A program made the position numbers and the translations under genes. Below the pieces are notes generated by a model that did no database searches, was not told where the DNA came from, and saw nothing but the letters and a program-made list of their open reading frames with translations. From Bacillus litorisediminis (GTDB lineage: Bacteria > Bacillota > Bacilli > Bacillales > JC228), in the NCBI RefSeq assembly GCF_022808645.1, contig NZ_JAKZKT010000011.1:53815-117814 (forward strand): a stretch of 64,000 nucleotides of DNA, given 5' to 3'. Shown here piece after piece: positions 38,813-47,917 of the stretch (positions are counted from its first letter, which is position 1; each line of letters begins with the position of its first letter).

Positions 38813-38858
38813 TCAAGCATACGTTTCCGTTCCTCTTCAATTAGCGCAACTCAGGGGT

Positions 38859-40298
38859 TTAATCATTTAAAACCATTGAAATGTATTTCATTTCTAAATA
38901 TTGATCCATACCGTACTTACCGCCTTCGTATCCTAATCCACTTTCCTTCCAGCCAATAAATAGGGATTGAGCAACGGTTGGAAGTGGATCATTCACACCT
39001 ACCATTCCATACTCAAGATTTTCAGAAACTCTAAATGCTTTTCCTAAATCTCTCGTAAAGACATAAGAAGCAAGCCCATAGCTGGAGTTGTTGGCTTTTT
39101 TAATAACCTCTTCTTCCGTTGAAAATGATAAAAGCGGAGCTACGGGACCAAATGTTTCCTCATGGCATATGAGCATAGAATCATCTACATTTGTCAGGAT
39201 GGTAGGTGCGAAGAATGACCCTGCCAGGCCGTCCCTGTTCCAAACGGAACCGCCTGTTACTAATTTTGCCCCTTTGTTTAAGGCATCCTCCACATGCTCC
39301 TGAACTTTTTCTAGAGCATTTCTATCAATTAACGGACCGATATCCACGCCTTTTTCAAATCCATTTCCTAACTTAAGTGACTGAACACGCTCTGCTAATT
39401 TGTCTGAGAACGCTTTCATAATAGAGTCTTGAACATAAATTCGGTTGGAACAAATACATGTTTGCCCGGCATTACGGAACTTGCTGATAATACAAGCTTC
39501 GACTGCTTTATCTAAATCGGCATCCTCAAACACAATGAATGGGGCATGACCTCCAAGCTCTAAAGAGATTCTTTTCATCTGATCTGCCGAACCCTTAGCC
39601 AGATATTTGCCTACCTCAGTTGAGCCTGTAAACGTAATTTTCTTCACTTTTTGATTTTCTAAAAACTCGGGTCCGAGTCTTGAGCCTTTTCCAGTAACTA
39701 AATTTACTACACCAGCAGGGAAACCGGCTTTTTCAAACGTTTCGAAAATGGCAATGGCCGTTAGCGGTGTTTGTTCAGCTGGTTTTACTACAACAGGACA
39801 CCCGGCGGCTAAAGCGGGTCCTATTTTTCTAGCAATCATTAAAGCTGGGAAATTCCAAGGAGTTATGGCAGCTACCACTCCAATTGGCTGACGGATTACC
39901 AGTAAACGTTTATTAGGAGTTGGGGCAGGAATTGTTTCACCATAAATTCTTTTTGCTTCCTCACTGTATAAACGAAAATATTCAGCAGCGAAAAGTACTT
40001 CTCCCTTTGCCTCGGCAAAGGGTTTTCCTTGTTCTAAAGTAAGAATTTCAGCTATTTCATCTGCACGTTCAATCAGCAACTCTGAGGTTTTAAATAAATA
40101 GTTACAACGTTCTGAAGCAGTTGTTTTCGACCAGCTTTCAAAAACCTCATTTGCCGCATCTATGGCAATGGCGGCATCCTCTCTACTGGCGGAAGGGACC
40201 ACTCCAATTACTTCTTCAGTAGCAGGGTTTGTGACATTACTTGTCTTTTCAGTAACAGAATGAACCCATTGACCTCCGATATACATCTTCTTCTCCAT
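38859..40298 (-). CDS. NAD(P)-dependent aldehyde dehydrogenase, succinate-semialdehyde dehydrogenase type
   Basis: 479 residues of the ALDH superfamily. ITPWNFPALMIARKIGPALAAG, FTGSTEVGKYLAKG, LELGGHAPFIVFEDADLD with the base Glu, and RNAGQTCICSNR with the catalytic Cys are intact; CHEETFGPVAPLL and the closing segment fit GabD-like enzymes. It probably oxidises a semialdehyde made by the divergent catabolic genes, such as succinate, tartronate or 2-ketoglutarate semialdehyde. GGGGTGAAATT precedes the ATG. The promoter and a TTGTTATAACAA operator lie at 40322-40376. Confidence 0.93.
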   Translation of the reverse strand: MEKKMYIGGQWVHSVTEKTSNVTNPATEEVIGVVPSASREDAAIAIDAANEVFESWSKTTASERCNYLFKTSELLIERADEIAEILTLEQGKPFAEAKGEVLFAAEYFRLYSEEAKRIYGETIPAPTPNKRLLVIRQPIGVVAAITPWNFPALMIARKIGPALAAGCPVVVKPAEQTPLTAIAIFETFEKAGFPAGVVNLVTGKGSRLGPEFLENQKVKKITFTGSTEVGKYLAKGSADQMKRISLELGGHAPFIVFEDADLDKAVEACIISKFRNAGQTCICSNRIYVQDSIMKAFSDKLAERVQSLKLGNGFEKGVDIGPLIDRNALEKVQEHVEDALNKGAKLVTGGSVWNRDGLAGSFFAPTILTNVDDSMLICHEETFGPVAPLLSFSTEEEVIKKANNSSYGLASYVFTRDLGKAFRVSENLEYGMVGVNDPLPTVAQSLFIGWKESGLGYEGGKYGMDQYLEMKYISMVLND

Positions 40299-40321
40299 AA
40301 TTTCACCCCATATTTGTAATA

Positions 40322-40376
40322 TTGTTATAACAAATTCCTTAAAATATATGGTAAAGTTATTCGATTATTGTGTCAA
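40322..40376 (-). promoter_or_regulatory. Promoter and GntR-type operator of the aldehyde dehydrogenase gene
   Basis: On the minus strand TTGACA (40371-40376), 17-base spacer, TACCAT (40348-40353), then the perfect palindrome TTGTTATAACAA (40322-40333). The GTTATAA half-site recurs at 40496 and 44294. Confidence 0.65.
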
Positions 40377-40459
40377 TGATGACTTTTCTATTTTAAAGTT
40401 CTATAAGTATATTGAATAGTACAATAGTCATGAGTAGAATTATAAAATCATTTTTCGCA

Positions 40460-40506
40460 TTGACAAAAAATTTTGTCAATTGTATTATTTGTTCTAACAT
40501 TATAAC
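40460..40506 (+). promoter_or_regulatory. Promoter and GntR-type operator of the MFS/catabolic operon
   Basis: TTGACA (40460-40465), 17-base spacer, TATTAT (40483-40488), then AACATTATAAC (40496-40506) at the expected transcription start. The same 11 bases, with matching flanks, occur before the GntR gene (44294-44304). The -35 and spacer also form an imperfect palindrome (40460-40479). Confidence 0.8.
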
Positions 40507-40570
40507 TTTATATCAAGCAAAACTCACGCATTCCAAAAAACTGAAAAGGAGGGAGATTTGAAAATTTTTA

Positions 40571-40584
40571 AGGAAGCGCTTACA
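40571..40584 (+). promoter_or_regulatory. cre-like box in the leader of the MFS operon
   Basis: AGGAAGCGCTTACA differs from the CcpA consensus only at the first base. It lies about 75 bases downstream of the promoter, where CcpA could act as a roadblock. Confidence 0.55.
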
Positions 40585-40646
40585 TCTTGTTGGGTGATCA
40601 AGGTAATCAAAGGGGAGCTTTTAAATTATGTAAGGGTGTGAATGAG

Positions 40647-42068
40647 ATGAGGGAGAAATTAGTAATTCGCTCTACAGAAGATGTTATTAATTATGTAAAT
40701 AATAATCCTGTCAAAAAAGGCGGATTATTGGTCATACTCGTTGCGCTTGGAGGTATCTTTGTTGATGCTTACGATATGGTCAGTTTAGGAATAGGAACGG
40801 GGCAATTAAAAGAAGAGTTCGATTTAAGTCCGAGTGAATTAGGGTTCCTTACTTCAATATTGGCAGTCGGTGCTTTTCTAGGAGGTATCATTGGGGGGTA
40901 TTTTACCGACCGTTTTGGCCGTAAGAAGATGTTTACGCTAGATTTAGTGCTTCTTATCTTTGCAGCTCTTGGTGCGGCATTAGCTCCTAACTATTTTTGG
41001 TTAGTTATCTTTCGGTTCCTAATGGGGATTGGGATTGGATTAGACATACCGGTAGCACTCAGCTTTATAGCCGAGTACAGTAACACCAAGAAAAAAGGAC
41101 GGAATGTCAACATGTGGCAGCCTATGTGGTATGTTGCTACAGTCGGAACGGGATTAGTTGTATTACCTATTTTCTTGTTGGGTGTGGAGGAAAACCTTTG
41201 GAGATGGGCAGTCGGCCTTGGAGCATTATTTGCCCTTATAGTTCTTATCCTACGCTTTATTCTAATGAGTGAAAGTCCGTTGTGGGCTGCGAAGAATTTG
41301 CCGCTAGAAGAAGCTGCAAAGGTTTTAGAGAAAACCTACAAAATTTCGGTAGTCATTGAAAAAGATCCAAATGAAGCTAAAAAGCAAAAGTTGAATCACA
41401 AAATTCCATACTCGGTTATTTTTAAAGGCAGATATAAAATGCGGACAATTTTAGCGGGGATCATTTCCGGTACACAATCGATGCAGTATTTTGCAGTTGG
41501 ATTCTATATACCTACCATTTCCCTATATTTATTAGGCGAAGGGATGATTAATAGCATAACAGGAACCATCTTATTCAATATTTTTGGGATACTCGGGGGC
41601 TTTGCAGGAGCATATGCCTCAGTAAAGTTTGGCTTAAGAAAAGTGGCCATATGGGGCTATATGTTAGTGGCTGCAAGCCTTTTAATTATTGGAATTGCAA
41701 ATGATGAGAGCTCTTTCATTTGGTCTTCTGTCCCACTTGCTCTATTTATTTTTGGTCACTCGTTTGGTCCAGGTGCACAAGGTAAAACAATGGCGACTAT
41801 TTCCTATCCAACTGAACTTCGAGGATTAGGAACTGGTTTTGCAGAAGGAGCAAGCCGAATCGGCAGTATGCTTGGATTTTTCCTATTCCCAGTTTCGCTT
41901 GCGGCTTTTGGGCTAGCCAAAACATTCCTATTTTTCTCCATCGTTCCTATCTTTGGTTTAATTTGCACGCTCATCATCAAGTGGGAACCAAATGGTATTG
42001 ATATTGAACATGAAAGTGAGTCTGCTAAATATGATGTGCCAAATTCAGCCAGAATAACAGAAGTTTAG
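40647..42068 (+). CDS. MFS metabolite:H+ symporter (AAHS/sugar-acid type)
   Basis: 473 residues, twelve predicted membrane helices. Helix 1 has VDAYDMVSLGIG, the position of the DGxD-type motif of aromatic-acid/sugar-acid symporters. Loop 2-3 has GGYFTDRFGRKKMF (motif A), and helices 4-5 have RFLMGIGIGLDIPVALSFIAEY. It imports the substrate of the following enzymes. ATG 40647 with AAGGGTGTG is chosen over an upstream in-frame start (40587). It heads the operon MFS, beta-hydroxyacid dehydrogenase and mandelate-racemase-family enzyme. Confidence 0.9.
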   Translation: MREKLVIRSTEDVINYVNNNPVKKGGLLVILVALGGIFVDAYDMVSLGIGTGQLKEEFDLSPSELGFLTSILAVGAFLGGIIGGYFTDRFGRKKMFTLDLVLLIFAALGAALAPNYFWLVIFRFLMGIGIGLDIPVALSFIAEYSNTKKKGRNVNMWQPMWYVATVGTGLVVLPIFLLGVEENLWRWAVGLGALFALIVLILRFILMSESPLWAAKNLPLEEAAKVLEKTYKISVVIEKDPNEAKKQKLNHKIPYSVIFKGRYKMRTILAGIISGTQSMQYFAVGFYIPTISLYLLGEGMINSITGTILFNIFGILGGFAGAYASVKFGLRKVAIWGYMLVAASLLIIGIANDESSFIWSSVPLALFIFGHSFGPGAQGKTMATISYPTELRGLGTGFAEGASRIGSMLGFFLFPVSLAAFGLAKTFLFFSIVPIFGLICTLIIKWEPNGIDIEHESESAKYDVPNSARITEV

Positions 42069-42080
42069 GATTTTTTAATG

Positions 42081-42123
42081 AGACTCTTAGGGTTTGATTA
42101 GGCAACGCAAATTCTAAGAGTCT
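42081..42123 (+). other. Intercistronic hairpin in the acid-sugar operon
   Basis: A perfect 10-bp stem AGACTCTTAG / CTAAGAGTCT with a 23-base loop between the MFS and dehydrogenase genes. There is no T-run behind it, so it is more likely an mRNA-processing or stability element than a terminator. Confidence 0.5.
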
Positions 42124-42147
42124 ATAACATATTAGGGGGTATTTGCA

Positions 42148-43005
42148 ATGAAAATCGGATTCATCGGTTTAGGAAAAATGGGTGGAGGATTGGCCCGTAA
42201 TTTGATTCGGGCAGGATTTGATACTCATGTGTACGATATCAATCCAAATGCAATGGATAAAGTTTTAGAAGTGGGTGGTTCTCCAGCTGATAATCCTGCC
42301 GACTTGGCTTCCCGTGTTGATTTATTATTTACAAGCCTGCCATTGCCAGTCCATTTGACAGATTTATTCATTGATAAGGATGCACTTTTAACCAAGATGA
42401 AACAAGGAGCGATCCTAGCTGATGTCAGTACCATCGATCCTAAAACGGCTAGATTGCTTAGTGACCATGCTGAAGAAAATGGAGTCCATTTTCTTGCGTG
42501 TCCGCTAGGTAAAGGCCCAGCACAAGCTGAGCAGGGCATTCAACCTATTTTTGTCGGCGGAAAAAAGGAAGTTTTTGATCAGGCAAAACATGTTTTAAAT
42601 AAAATTAGCTCCCAGGCTATCTATTTAGGGGATGTAGAGCAATCTGCGGCATTTAAATTAATTAGTAATTTAGTAGGTATGACTAATATGCTTATTTTGG
42701 CTGAAGGATTGCGTCTTGGTGAAAAAGCCGGCCTGGACCCTGCTCAGCTGCAAGAATTATTGGCTGATACAGGAGCTGATTCTTATCAATTAACGTTAAG
42801 AGGACCGATGATACTTCAAAATGATTTTAATGCTAAGTTTTCTATTAACTTGGCTTTAAAAGATATTCGTTTAGGAGTTGGAATGGCAGAAGCCTTTAAG
42901 CAAATTGCTCCATTTAGCGCGCTTGCTTCTGAATACTATAAGAAGGCAAGTGAAGCAGGATATGGTGAAGAGGATTGCGCAGCAGTCTATAAAATTTTTG
43001 CCTAA
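42148..43005 (+). CDS. Beta-hydroxyacid dehydrogenase (3-hydroxyisobutyrate dehydrogenase / GarR-like)
   Basis: 285 residues. The nucleotide-binding start KIGFIGLGKMGGGLARNLIRAG, the substrate-site DVSTIDPKTARLL (the family's D-x-S-T), the GKGPAQAEQG variant of the usual GGxxGA loop, and FKLISNLVGMTNMLILAE with the catalytic Lys are visible. Such enzymes reduce tartronate semialdehyde or oxidise 3-hydroxyisobutyrate. Its place between a sugar-acid symporter and a mandelate-racemase-family enzyme favours a sugar-acid pathway. AGGGGG precedes the ATG. Confidence 0.88.
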   Translation: MKIGFIGLGKMGGGLARNLIRAGFDTHVYDINPNAMDKVLEVGGSPADNPADLASRVDLLFTSLPLPVHLTDLFIDKDALLTKMKQGAILADVSTIDPKTARLLSDHAEENGVHFLACPLGKGPAQAEQGIQPIFVGGKKEVFDQAKHVLNKISSQAIYLGDVEQSAAFKLISNLVGMTNMLILAEGLRLGEKAGLDPAQLQELLADTGADSYQLTLRGPMILQNDFNAKFSINLALKDIRLGVGMAEAFKQIAPFSALASEYYKKASEAGYGEEDCAAVYKIFA

Positions 43006-43027
43006 TTATTAGGGGTGTGTGATTAAT

Positions 43028-44164
43028 ATGCAAATCGCGAAAGTTGAACCAATCGTGATAGATATGCCACTTGAACGAAAAGTGCAAACCTCCTTTGGCG
43101 AAATGGACAGAAGGACTAATGTACTTGTACGAATTGAAACAGACACGAGAGAATATGGGATGGGGGAGATTTGGAATAACTTCCCTTCCTGGGGAGTCTT
43201 TGAAAAAGTTACTACATTAAAATATGGGATTGCCCCTTTGTTAGTGGGGGAAGATCCAAGAGATATCGGCAAAATAAACCAAAAATTGTATAGTAAACTA
43301 ACAGTACTTTGCAGGCAGTGGGGAGCCCTTGGACCGATGTATCATGCGATAAGCGGAGTGGACATTGCTCTATGGGATTTAGTTGGGAAACATTACGGGC
43401 TGCCTATTCATCAGCTGCTATGGGGCAAACTTTCTGATGAAGTTGAAGTCTATGCAAGTGGTCTGGGTCCGGTTCTGTTAGATGAATTGGTAACCAAACA
43501 TCAAGAGATGGGGATTCGCTATTACAAATTAAAAGTAGGGAAGAACAGCAGGGTTGATTTACAAAATATAAAAAGACTAGGAGAGATGCTGAATCAAAAT
43601 CAGCATATCATGATAGATGCAAACCAGGCCTGGAGCCGGAATGAAGCTTTGGAAAACATAAGACAATACAAGGATTTTCAATTAATGTGGGTTGAAGAGC
43701 CGATCCAATGCGATGATTATGAAGGTTTGAGACTTATTAGAGAAAAAACGGACATGTCCGTTGTCGCGGGAGAAAATATATACGGAAGAGAGCAGGTTCG
43801 AAAGGCGTTAGAAATGGGTGCTATCGATTTGATTCAGCCTGACCTGAGTAAAAATGGCGGGATATCGGAATGTAAGGTTATGGTCGAAATGGCAAGCAGC
43901 TGGGATATTCCGTATGCGCCTCATTTTCTTGGAGGAGCTATTTGCTTTACCGCAAGCCTTCATTTTATAGCTAGTATTCCTGGCGGTGTAATCCTTGAGA
44001 TGGATGCTAACCCGAATCCATTTCGCGAAAAGTTATTTGTAGAACCGTTTGCAGTTAAGAATGGGAAGGTAAAGGTGCCAGATGGACCAGGGCTTGGCTT
44101 GGAGATAGACTATGATTTTTTAAATTTTTATAAAAAAGATATAAACAACTTGCAGTTTATATAA
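43028..44164 (+). CDS. Mandelate racemase/muconate lactonizing enzyme family protein
   Basis: 378 residues, enolase superfamily. The N-terminal capping domain is followed by the barrel with YYKLKVG (KxK catalytic motif), metal ligands in MIDANQAW, VEEPIQ and AGENIYG, the acid/base dyad Asp in IQPDLSKNGG and the His in YAPHFLGGA. The His-Asp pair and KxK indicate the mandelate-racemase or acid-sugar dehydratase subgroup rather than a cycloisomerase. ATG 43028 is favoured over GTG 43019 by spacing from AGGGGTG. Substrate unknown. Confidence 0.9.
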   Translation: MQIAKVEPIVIDMPLERKVQTSFGEMDRRTNVLVRIETDTREYGMGEIWNNFPSWGVFEKVTTLKYGIAPLLVGEDPRDIGKINQKLYSKLTVLCRQWGALGPMYHAISGVDIALWDLVGKHYGLPIHQLLWGKLSDEVEVYASGLGPVLLDELVTKHQEMGIRYYKLKVGKNSRVDLQNIKRLGEMLNQNQHIMIDANQAWSRNEALENIRQYKDFQLMWVEEPIQCDDYEGLRLIREKTDMSVVAGENIYGREQVRKALEMGAIDLIQPDLSKNGGISECKVMVEMASSWDIPYAPHFLGGAICFTASLHFIASIPGGVILEMDANPNPFREKLFVEPFAVKNGKVKVPDGPGLGLEIDYDFLNFYKKDINNLQFI

Positions 44165-44266
44165 ATGAACAGGGGCGTGACTCCGAGTAAAGAAAACACA
44201 TTCAGCTGTGTTTAGGAGGAAGCCTCTTTTTCTTATTTGGATGCCTATAACTAAATTTTGTTACTA
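44165..44266. other. Short intergenic stretch with weak terminator-like hairpins
   Basis: AACACA / TGTGTT and AGGAGG / CCTCTTTTTCTT hairpins (about 44200-44235) behind the racemase-family gene probably end the operon. Confidence 0.45.
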
Positions 44267-44304
44267 TGGTATAATTTGAAAATAAAAAGACATAACATTA
44301 TAAC
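44267..44304 (+). promoter_or_regulatory. Promoter and operator of the GntR gene
   Basis: Extended -10 box TGG-TATAAT (44267-44275), then AACATTATAAC (44294-44304), identical to the site before the MFS gene. This indicates autoregulation. Confidence 0.75.
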
Positions 44305-44328
44305 TTTTATTGGAAGTGAAGGATTGGA

Positions 44329-45105
44329 GTGATACTTATTAATAATAAGCACAGCTTAGGGGATGGAAAAAATATTTTAGATCACAATAGTCCTATTCCC
44401 TTGCACTATCAGCTCACGGAATATATCCGCAAAGAATTATTTAATGGAACCATTGTAGATGAAAACGGAAAATTACCAACTGAAAATGAATTAGCTGAAA
44501 CCTTTCAAGTAAGCCGTGTAACTGTTAGATCGGCTCTTACAACATTACTTAATGAAGGCCTTTTAGATCGGAAAAGAGGAAGCGGGACCTTTCTCAAAAG
44601 CAATAACTCGGAAAACTGGGTTGGGGAACTAATGGGTTTCTCTGAATCATTCGAAGCTGCTGGTGTTCAACATGGGGCAAAAGTACTGTATAAAGGACGC
44701 AATAATCATCCTGAAGATAAAATAAAAGAACAGTTAAGAACAGGTGAAGTTTGGGAACTTAGGCGTCTTCGATTTGCCGATGGTGAACCTATTGCCATCG
44801 AACATTCCTATTTTCCAATCGAAATTGGAATCGAGATTAGTAAACAAAAAGATCTCAATCAAATTTTAACTTATCGATTCATTGAGCAAGAGCTAAACAT
44901 CCAATTGCACGAAGCCAAGCAAATTGTAAGTGCCGTAAATGCTAGCCGTGATGAAGCAAGAACTCTAAACATCCCAATTGGTGACGCACTTCTTTATACG
45001 GAACGACTATCCCTATCAACTATTGGTGAACCTGTTGAATATTTGCAATCTGTATATCGTCCAGACTACTTCCAATACGTAGTAAACCTGAAGAGAAGAA
45101 GGTAA
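44329..45105 (+). CDS. GntR-family regulator with UTRA domain
   Basis: 258 residues. The N-terminal winged HTH (PIPLHYQLTEYIRKELFNG, KLPTENELAETFQVSRVTVRSALTTLLNEGLLDRKRGSGTFL) is followed by a UTRA ligand domain (about 95-250; WELRRLRFADGEPIAIEHSYFPIEIG, YTERLSLSTIGEPVEYLQSVYRPDYFQYVV). HutC subfamily. The start is GTG, behind AAGGATTGG. It probably represses the divergent aldehyde dehydrogenase and MFS operon through the matching sites; the effector would be a pathway metabolite. Confidence 0.93.
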   Translation: MILINNKHSLGDGKNILDHNSPIPLHYQLTEYIRKELFNGTIVDENGKLPTENELAETFQVSRVTVRSALTTLLNEGLLDRKRGSGTFLKSNNSENWVGELMGFSESFEAAGVQHGAKVLYKGRNNHPEDKIKEQLRTGEVWELRRLRFADGEPIAIEHSYFPIEIGIEISKQKDLNQILTYRFIEQELNIQLHEAKQIVSAVNASRDEARTLNIPIGDALLYTERLSLSTIGEPVEYLQSVYRPDYFQYVVNLKRRR

Positions 45106-45118
45106 ATGAGCAGGTTTT

Positions 45119-45240
45119 GCCCCACTCCACATGGATAAAGTAGAGTGGGGCAGGCATTGAAAACACACTAAATCGTTTGGTGACGAGCATGAGTATGTTG
45201 GCTAAAAAGTAAAGGGGTAACGCTTTGTTACCCCTTTTAA
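45119..45240 (+). terminator. Two hairpins behind the GntR gene; the second is a terminator
   Basis: GCCCCACTC / GAGTGGGGC (45119-45151) has no T-run. AAAGGGGTAAC / GTTACCCCTTTT (45211-45240) is a good rho-independent terminator and can act in both directions. Confidence 0.8.
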
Positions 45241-45596
45241 ATATGCGACCAGGATGAAAGAAAATAGTCGAAAGATTAAAAAAATTATTGCAATAATTAT
45301 CAAATGTGCTAATATATTTAACAATAAAGTTTTTGCTCCCTATCTTCTAAAAAAAGAAGTTTTAACTTCTAACCTCTCAGTTTTTACAAACTCGCAGTTA
45401 GCCCCAAGAATATACACTAAGAAGTCTAATTTACCATCCATTTTCAACCACACATCGTAATGATTTACGTCAGTAATGAATGAAAATATTCATCTATTTT
45501 ATAAATAGGCATATGTTTTATTTGATGATTCGAATTCAGAAATTCTCGAAATAAAGATTTACCCTATAAAATTCTTAAAAGTGAGGTTGAATTTTT
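45241..45596. other. AT-rich intergenic region before the peptide locus
   Basis: About 355 bases. It holds a perfect 16-bp palindrome AATTATTGCAATAATT (45283-45298), which could be an operator of the peptide locus, and no clear gene. A 68-codon frame at 45254-45460 has no ribosome site or recognisable features. A promoter for the following operon must lie here, but I cannot choose one with confidence. Confidence 0.45.
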
Positions 45597-47912
45597 ATGT
45601 ATGCAGATGTTAACGGAACTAGAATTTTCTTTGATATTGATGGAACAGGTTGGAAAAAAGAAGGAGATAAACTAGTCGACAAACCCGTTTGTTTTGTCTT
45701 GCATGGTGGCCCTGGTGGTACACATCTAGGTTTTCGTCCCCATTTCAGCCAATTAAATGAAACGATTCAGCTGGTTTATATAGATAACCGGGGTAGTGGC
45801 TTTTCTGATCGTGGTCCTCAAAAATCTTACACAATAGAAAATAATGTAGACGACATCGAAGCACTGAGAAAATACTTAGGTTTAAAAAAGATCTATTTAC
45901 TGGGGCACTCTTATGGAGGGATGGTAGCCATGAGCTATGCCATAAAATATCAGAACAATCTGAATGGTCTGCTTCTTCTGACTACATCACCGAGCTCTAG
46001 TTTTATAGAAAAAGCAAAGGATTTTGTTGAAATGAATGGTACTGAGGAGCAAAAAGAAATAGCAAATGTTCTATGGGATGGAGCGTTTCAATCCTTGGAT
46101 CACGTAGCGAAATATTATCAGGTAATGGGTCCTCTTTATTCTAGAAAACAGTCAAATGATACTCAACCTCAAGCTGCTGCTTTAGGACATCGGTCATATC
46201 AGGCTTTAAATGAAGGATTTGGAAATTTCCTGCGTGCTTTTGATATTAGAGATGAATTAGAAACTATTCTTGTTCCAACCTTGGTTATGGCAGGCCGATA
46301 TGATTGGATCACCCCAGTTGAAGAATCTGAACAAATTGCTTCCCTTATTCCAAACAGCAGACTCATTGTGTTTGAAAATAGCAGCCATAATGTTCACGTG
46401 GATGAAACGGAAAAATTTTTTGAAACGGTTTTAACTTTTATAAATTATACAGGAGGTAAAAAAATGAATAAGGTAGATTCATTGCAAGGTTTCGAAGAGA
46501 CAGCCCAAAAGCTTGTAGAAGAGTATCATATTCCAGGCACATCAGTAGCACTCGCAAAAGATGGAGAAGTTCTTTATCAGAAATCATTTGGATTTCGAAA
46601 TGTAGAGAATGGTTATCCGATCAATGAAGATACCGTTTTTGGAATTGGATCCATTACAAAATCCTTCACCTGTGTAGCAATCATGCAGCTGCAAGAGCAA
46701 GGCAAGTTACATGTTCATGATGCTGTTATTCAATATTTGCCTGAATTTAGGCTTAAGGATTCTAGTACTGTAAAAGAAATGACCATCCATCATTTCATGA
46801 CACATTCTGCTGGAATCCCTCCATTGAGTACCTTGTATTACGCTATGAAAAGAACCATGGAAATTGATCCCTCAGTCAAAGACTACAAAAGCTTATTAGT
46901 GGATGAGAAGGAAGCAGATTATATCGATACGTACGAGCAATTAATGGATTTTATTGCAAGTGAGGATGTAGAGCTGCTTGGGAACCCGGGAAAACATTTT
47001 AGCTATTCAAATGATAGTTATGCCTTATTAGGCTGCATCATTGAACGAGTCAGCGGAAAATCGTATGAACAATATGTATATGATCATATTTTAAAGCCAT
47101 GCGGAATGAATCGGAGTTTCTTCACCATAGATGAGTATGGAGCAGATGACAATGTGTCAATGAGTTATGCGATTGAATTAGTTGATGACAGAGAGCGGGT
47201 GTATGAGGCCCCTATTTGGTGGGACGCACCTGCTATGAGGGCTGCCGGATTTTTAAAATCGACTGCGAAAGATATGCTGAAATATGCAGAAATCTTTCGG
47301 AATGGCGGCGTAGTGAATGACAAAAGGATTTTAAATGAATCTAGCGTTAATGAAATGATGAAGCATCAAATTGAGATTCAGCCAGGTAAATTTTATGGGT
47401 ATGGATTAATGATTACAGAAGATTATTTTGGAACAAAATTAGTTGAGCATGGCGGGAATTTAAAGGCTATTGCGGCACAAATGAGTATTTTGCCAGAGGA
47501 GGGAATTACAGGAGTCACCCTTACAAACCTAGCTGGCGTTCCGGCATCAAGGATTATGGAGTTAGCTCTAAATGATATTCAAGGTAGAGATCCAAACGCA
47601 TCTCATATGGACTTAGAAGAGGTCGATTTACCGTTAGAAATCATAGAGAAATATGTAGGAGATTATGTGTCAAATGAGGGCACAAAGGTATTAATCGGAA
47701 TCGAAAATGAAAAACTGACTTTTACCTACCGGGGAAGTGTATACCCGATCAAACCTGTCGGTGAGAATCTCTTTTTGGCCCAAGTTAATGATTTATGTGA
47801 ACTATTGCAGATTCACAGAGATGAAAATGGCAATGCAGTAAGTATTACTTGTCATTATCGAAAATTCCCAAAGGTAAACAGTAAACAATTAACAAAGGAA
47901 ATTCAGGGGTGA
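45597..47912 (+). CDS. Fusion of proline-iminopeptidase-like hydrolase and class-C-beta-lactamase-like serine hydrolase
   Basis: 771 residues in one uninterrupted frame. Residues 1-285 are a proline iminopeptidase/alpha-beta hydrolase: CFVLHGGPGGTHLGF, DNRGSGFSD, GHSYGGM with the nucleophile Ser, GRYDWITP with the Asp, and SSHNVHVDE with the His. Residues 290-771 are a serine hydrolase of the beta-lactamase/esterase EstB family: SITK (SxxK), YSND (YxN) and EHGGN (HxG), plus a C-terminal beta domain. At the junction AGGAGG (46451-46456) lies seven bases before an in-frame ATG (46464), so the second half can also be made alone. No signal peptide. It is first of the peptide locus; the second domain is a close paralog of the gene at 55956. 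Confidence 0.9.
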   Translation: MYADVNGTRIFFDIDGTGWKKEGDKLVDKPVCFVLHGGPGGTHLGFRPHFSQLNETIQLVYIDNRGSGFSDRGPQKSYTIENNVDDIEALRKYLGLKKIYLLGHSYGGMVAMSYAIKYQNNLNGLLLLTTSPSSSFIEKAKDFVEMNGTEEQKEIANVLWDGAFQSLDHVAKYYQVMGPLYSRKQSNDTQPQAAALGHRSYQALNEGFGNFLRAFDIRDELETILVPTLVMAGRYDWITPVEESEQIASLIPNSRLIVFENSSHNVHVDETEKFFETVLTFINYTGGKKMNKVDSLQGFEETAQKLVEEYHIPGTSVALAKDGEVLYQKSFGFRNVENGYPINEDTVFGIGSITKSFTCVAIMQLQEQGKLHVHDAVIQYLPEFRLKDSSTVKEMTIHHFMTHSAGIPPLSTLYYAMKRTMEIDPSVKDYKSLLVDEKEADYIDTYEQLMDFIASEDVELLGNPGKHFSYSNDSYALLGCIIERVSGKSYEQYVYDHILKPCGMNRSFFTIDEYGADDNVSMSYAIELVDDRERVYEAPIWWDAPAMRAAGFLKSTAKDMLKYAEIFRNGGVVNDKRILNESSVNEMMKHQIEIQPGKFYGYGLMITEDYFGTKLVEHGGNLKAIAAQMSILPEEGITGVTLTNLAGVPASRIMELALNDIQGRDPNASHMDLEEVDLPLEIIEKYVGDYVSNEGTKVLIGIENEKLTFTYRGSVYPIKPVGENLFLAQVNDLCELLQIHRDENGNAVSITCHYRKFPKVNSKQLTKEIQG

Positions 47913-47917
47913 ATGGT

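Noticed and set aside
45254..45460. 68-codon open frame in the gap before the peptide locus
   Set aside because: No ribosome site, Lys/Asn/Ile-rich composition expected of AT-rich non-coding DNA, and it contains a regulatory-looking palindrome.
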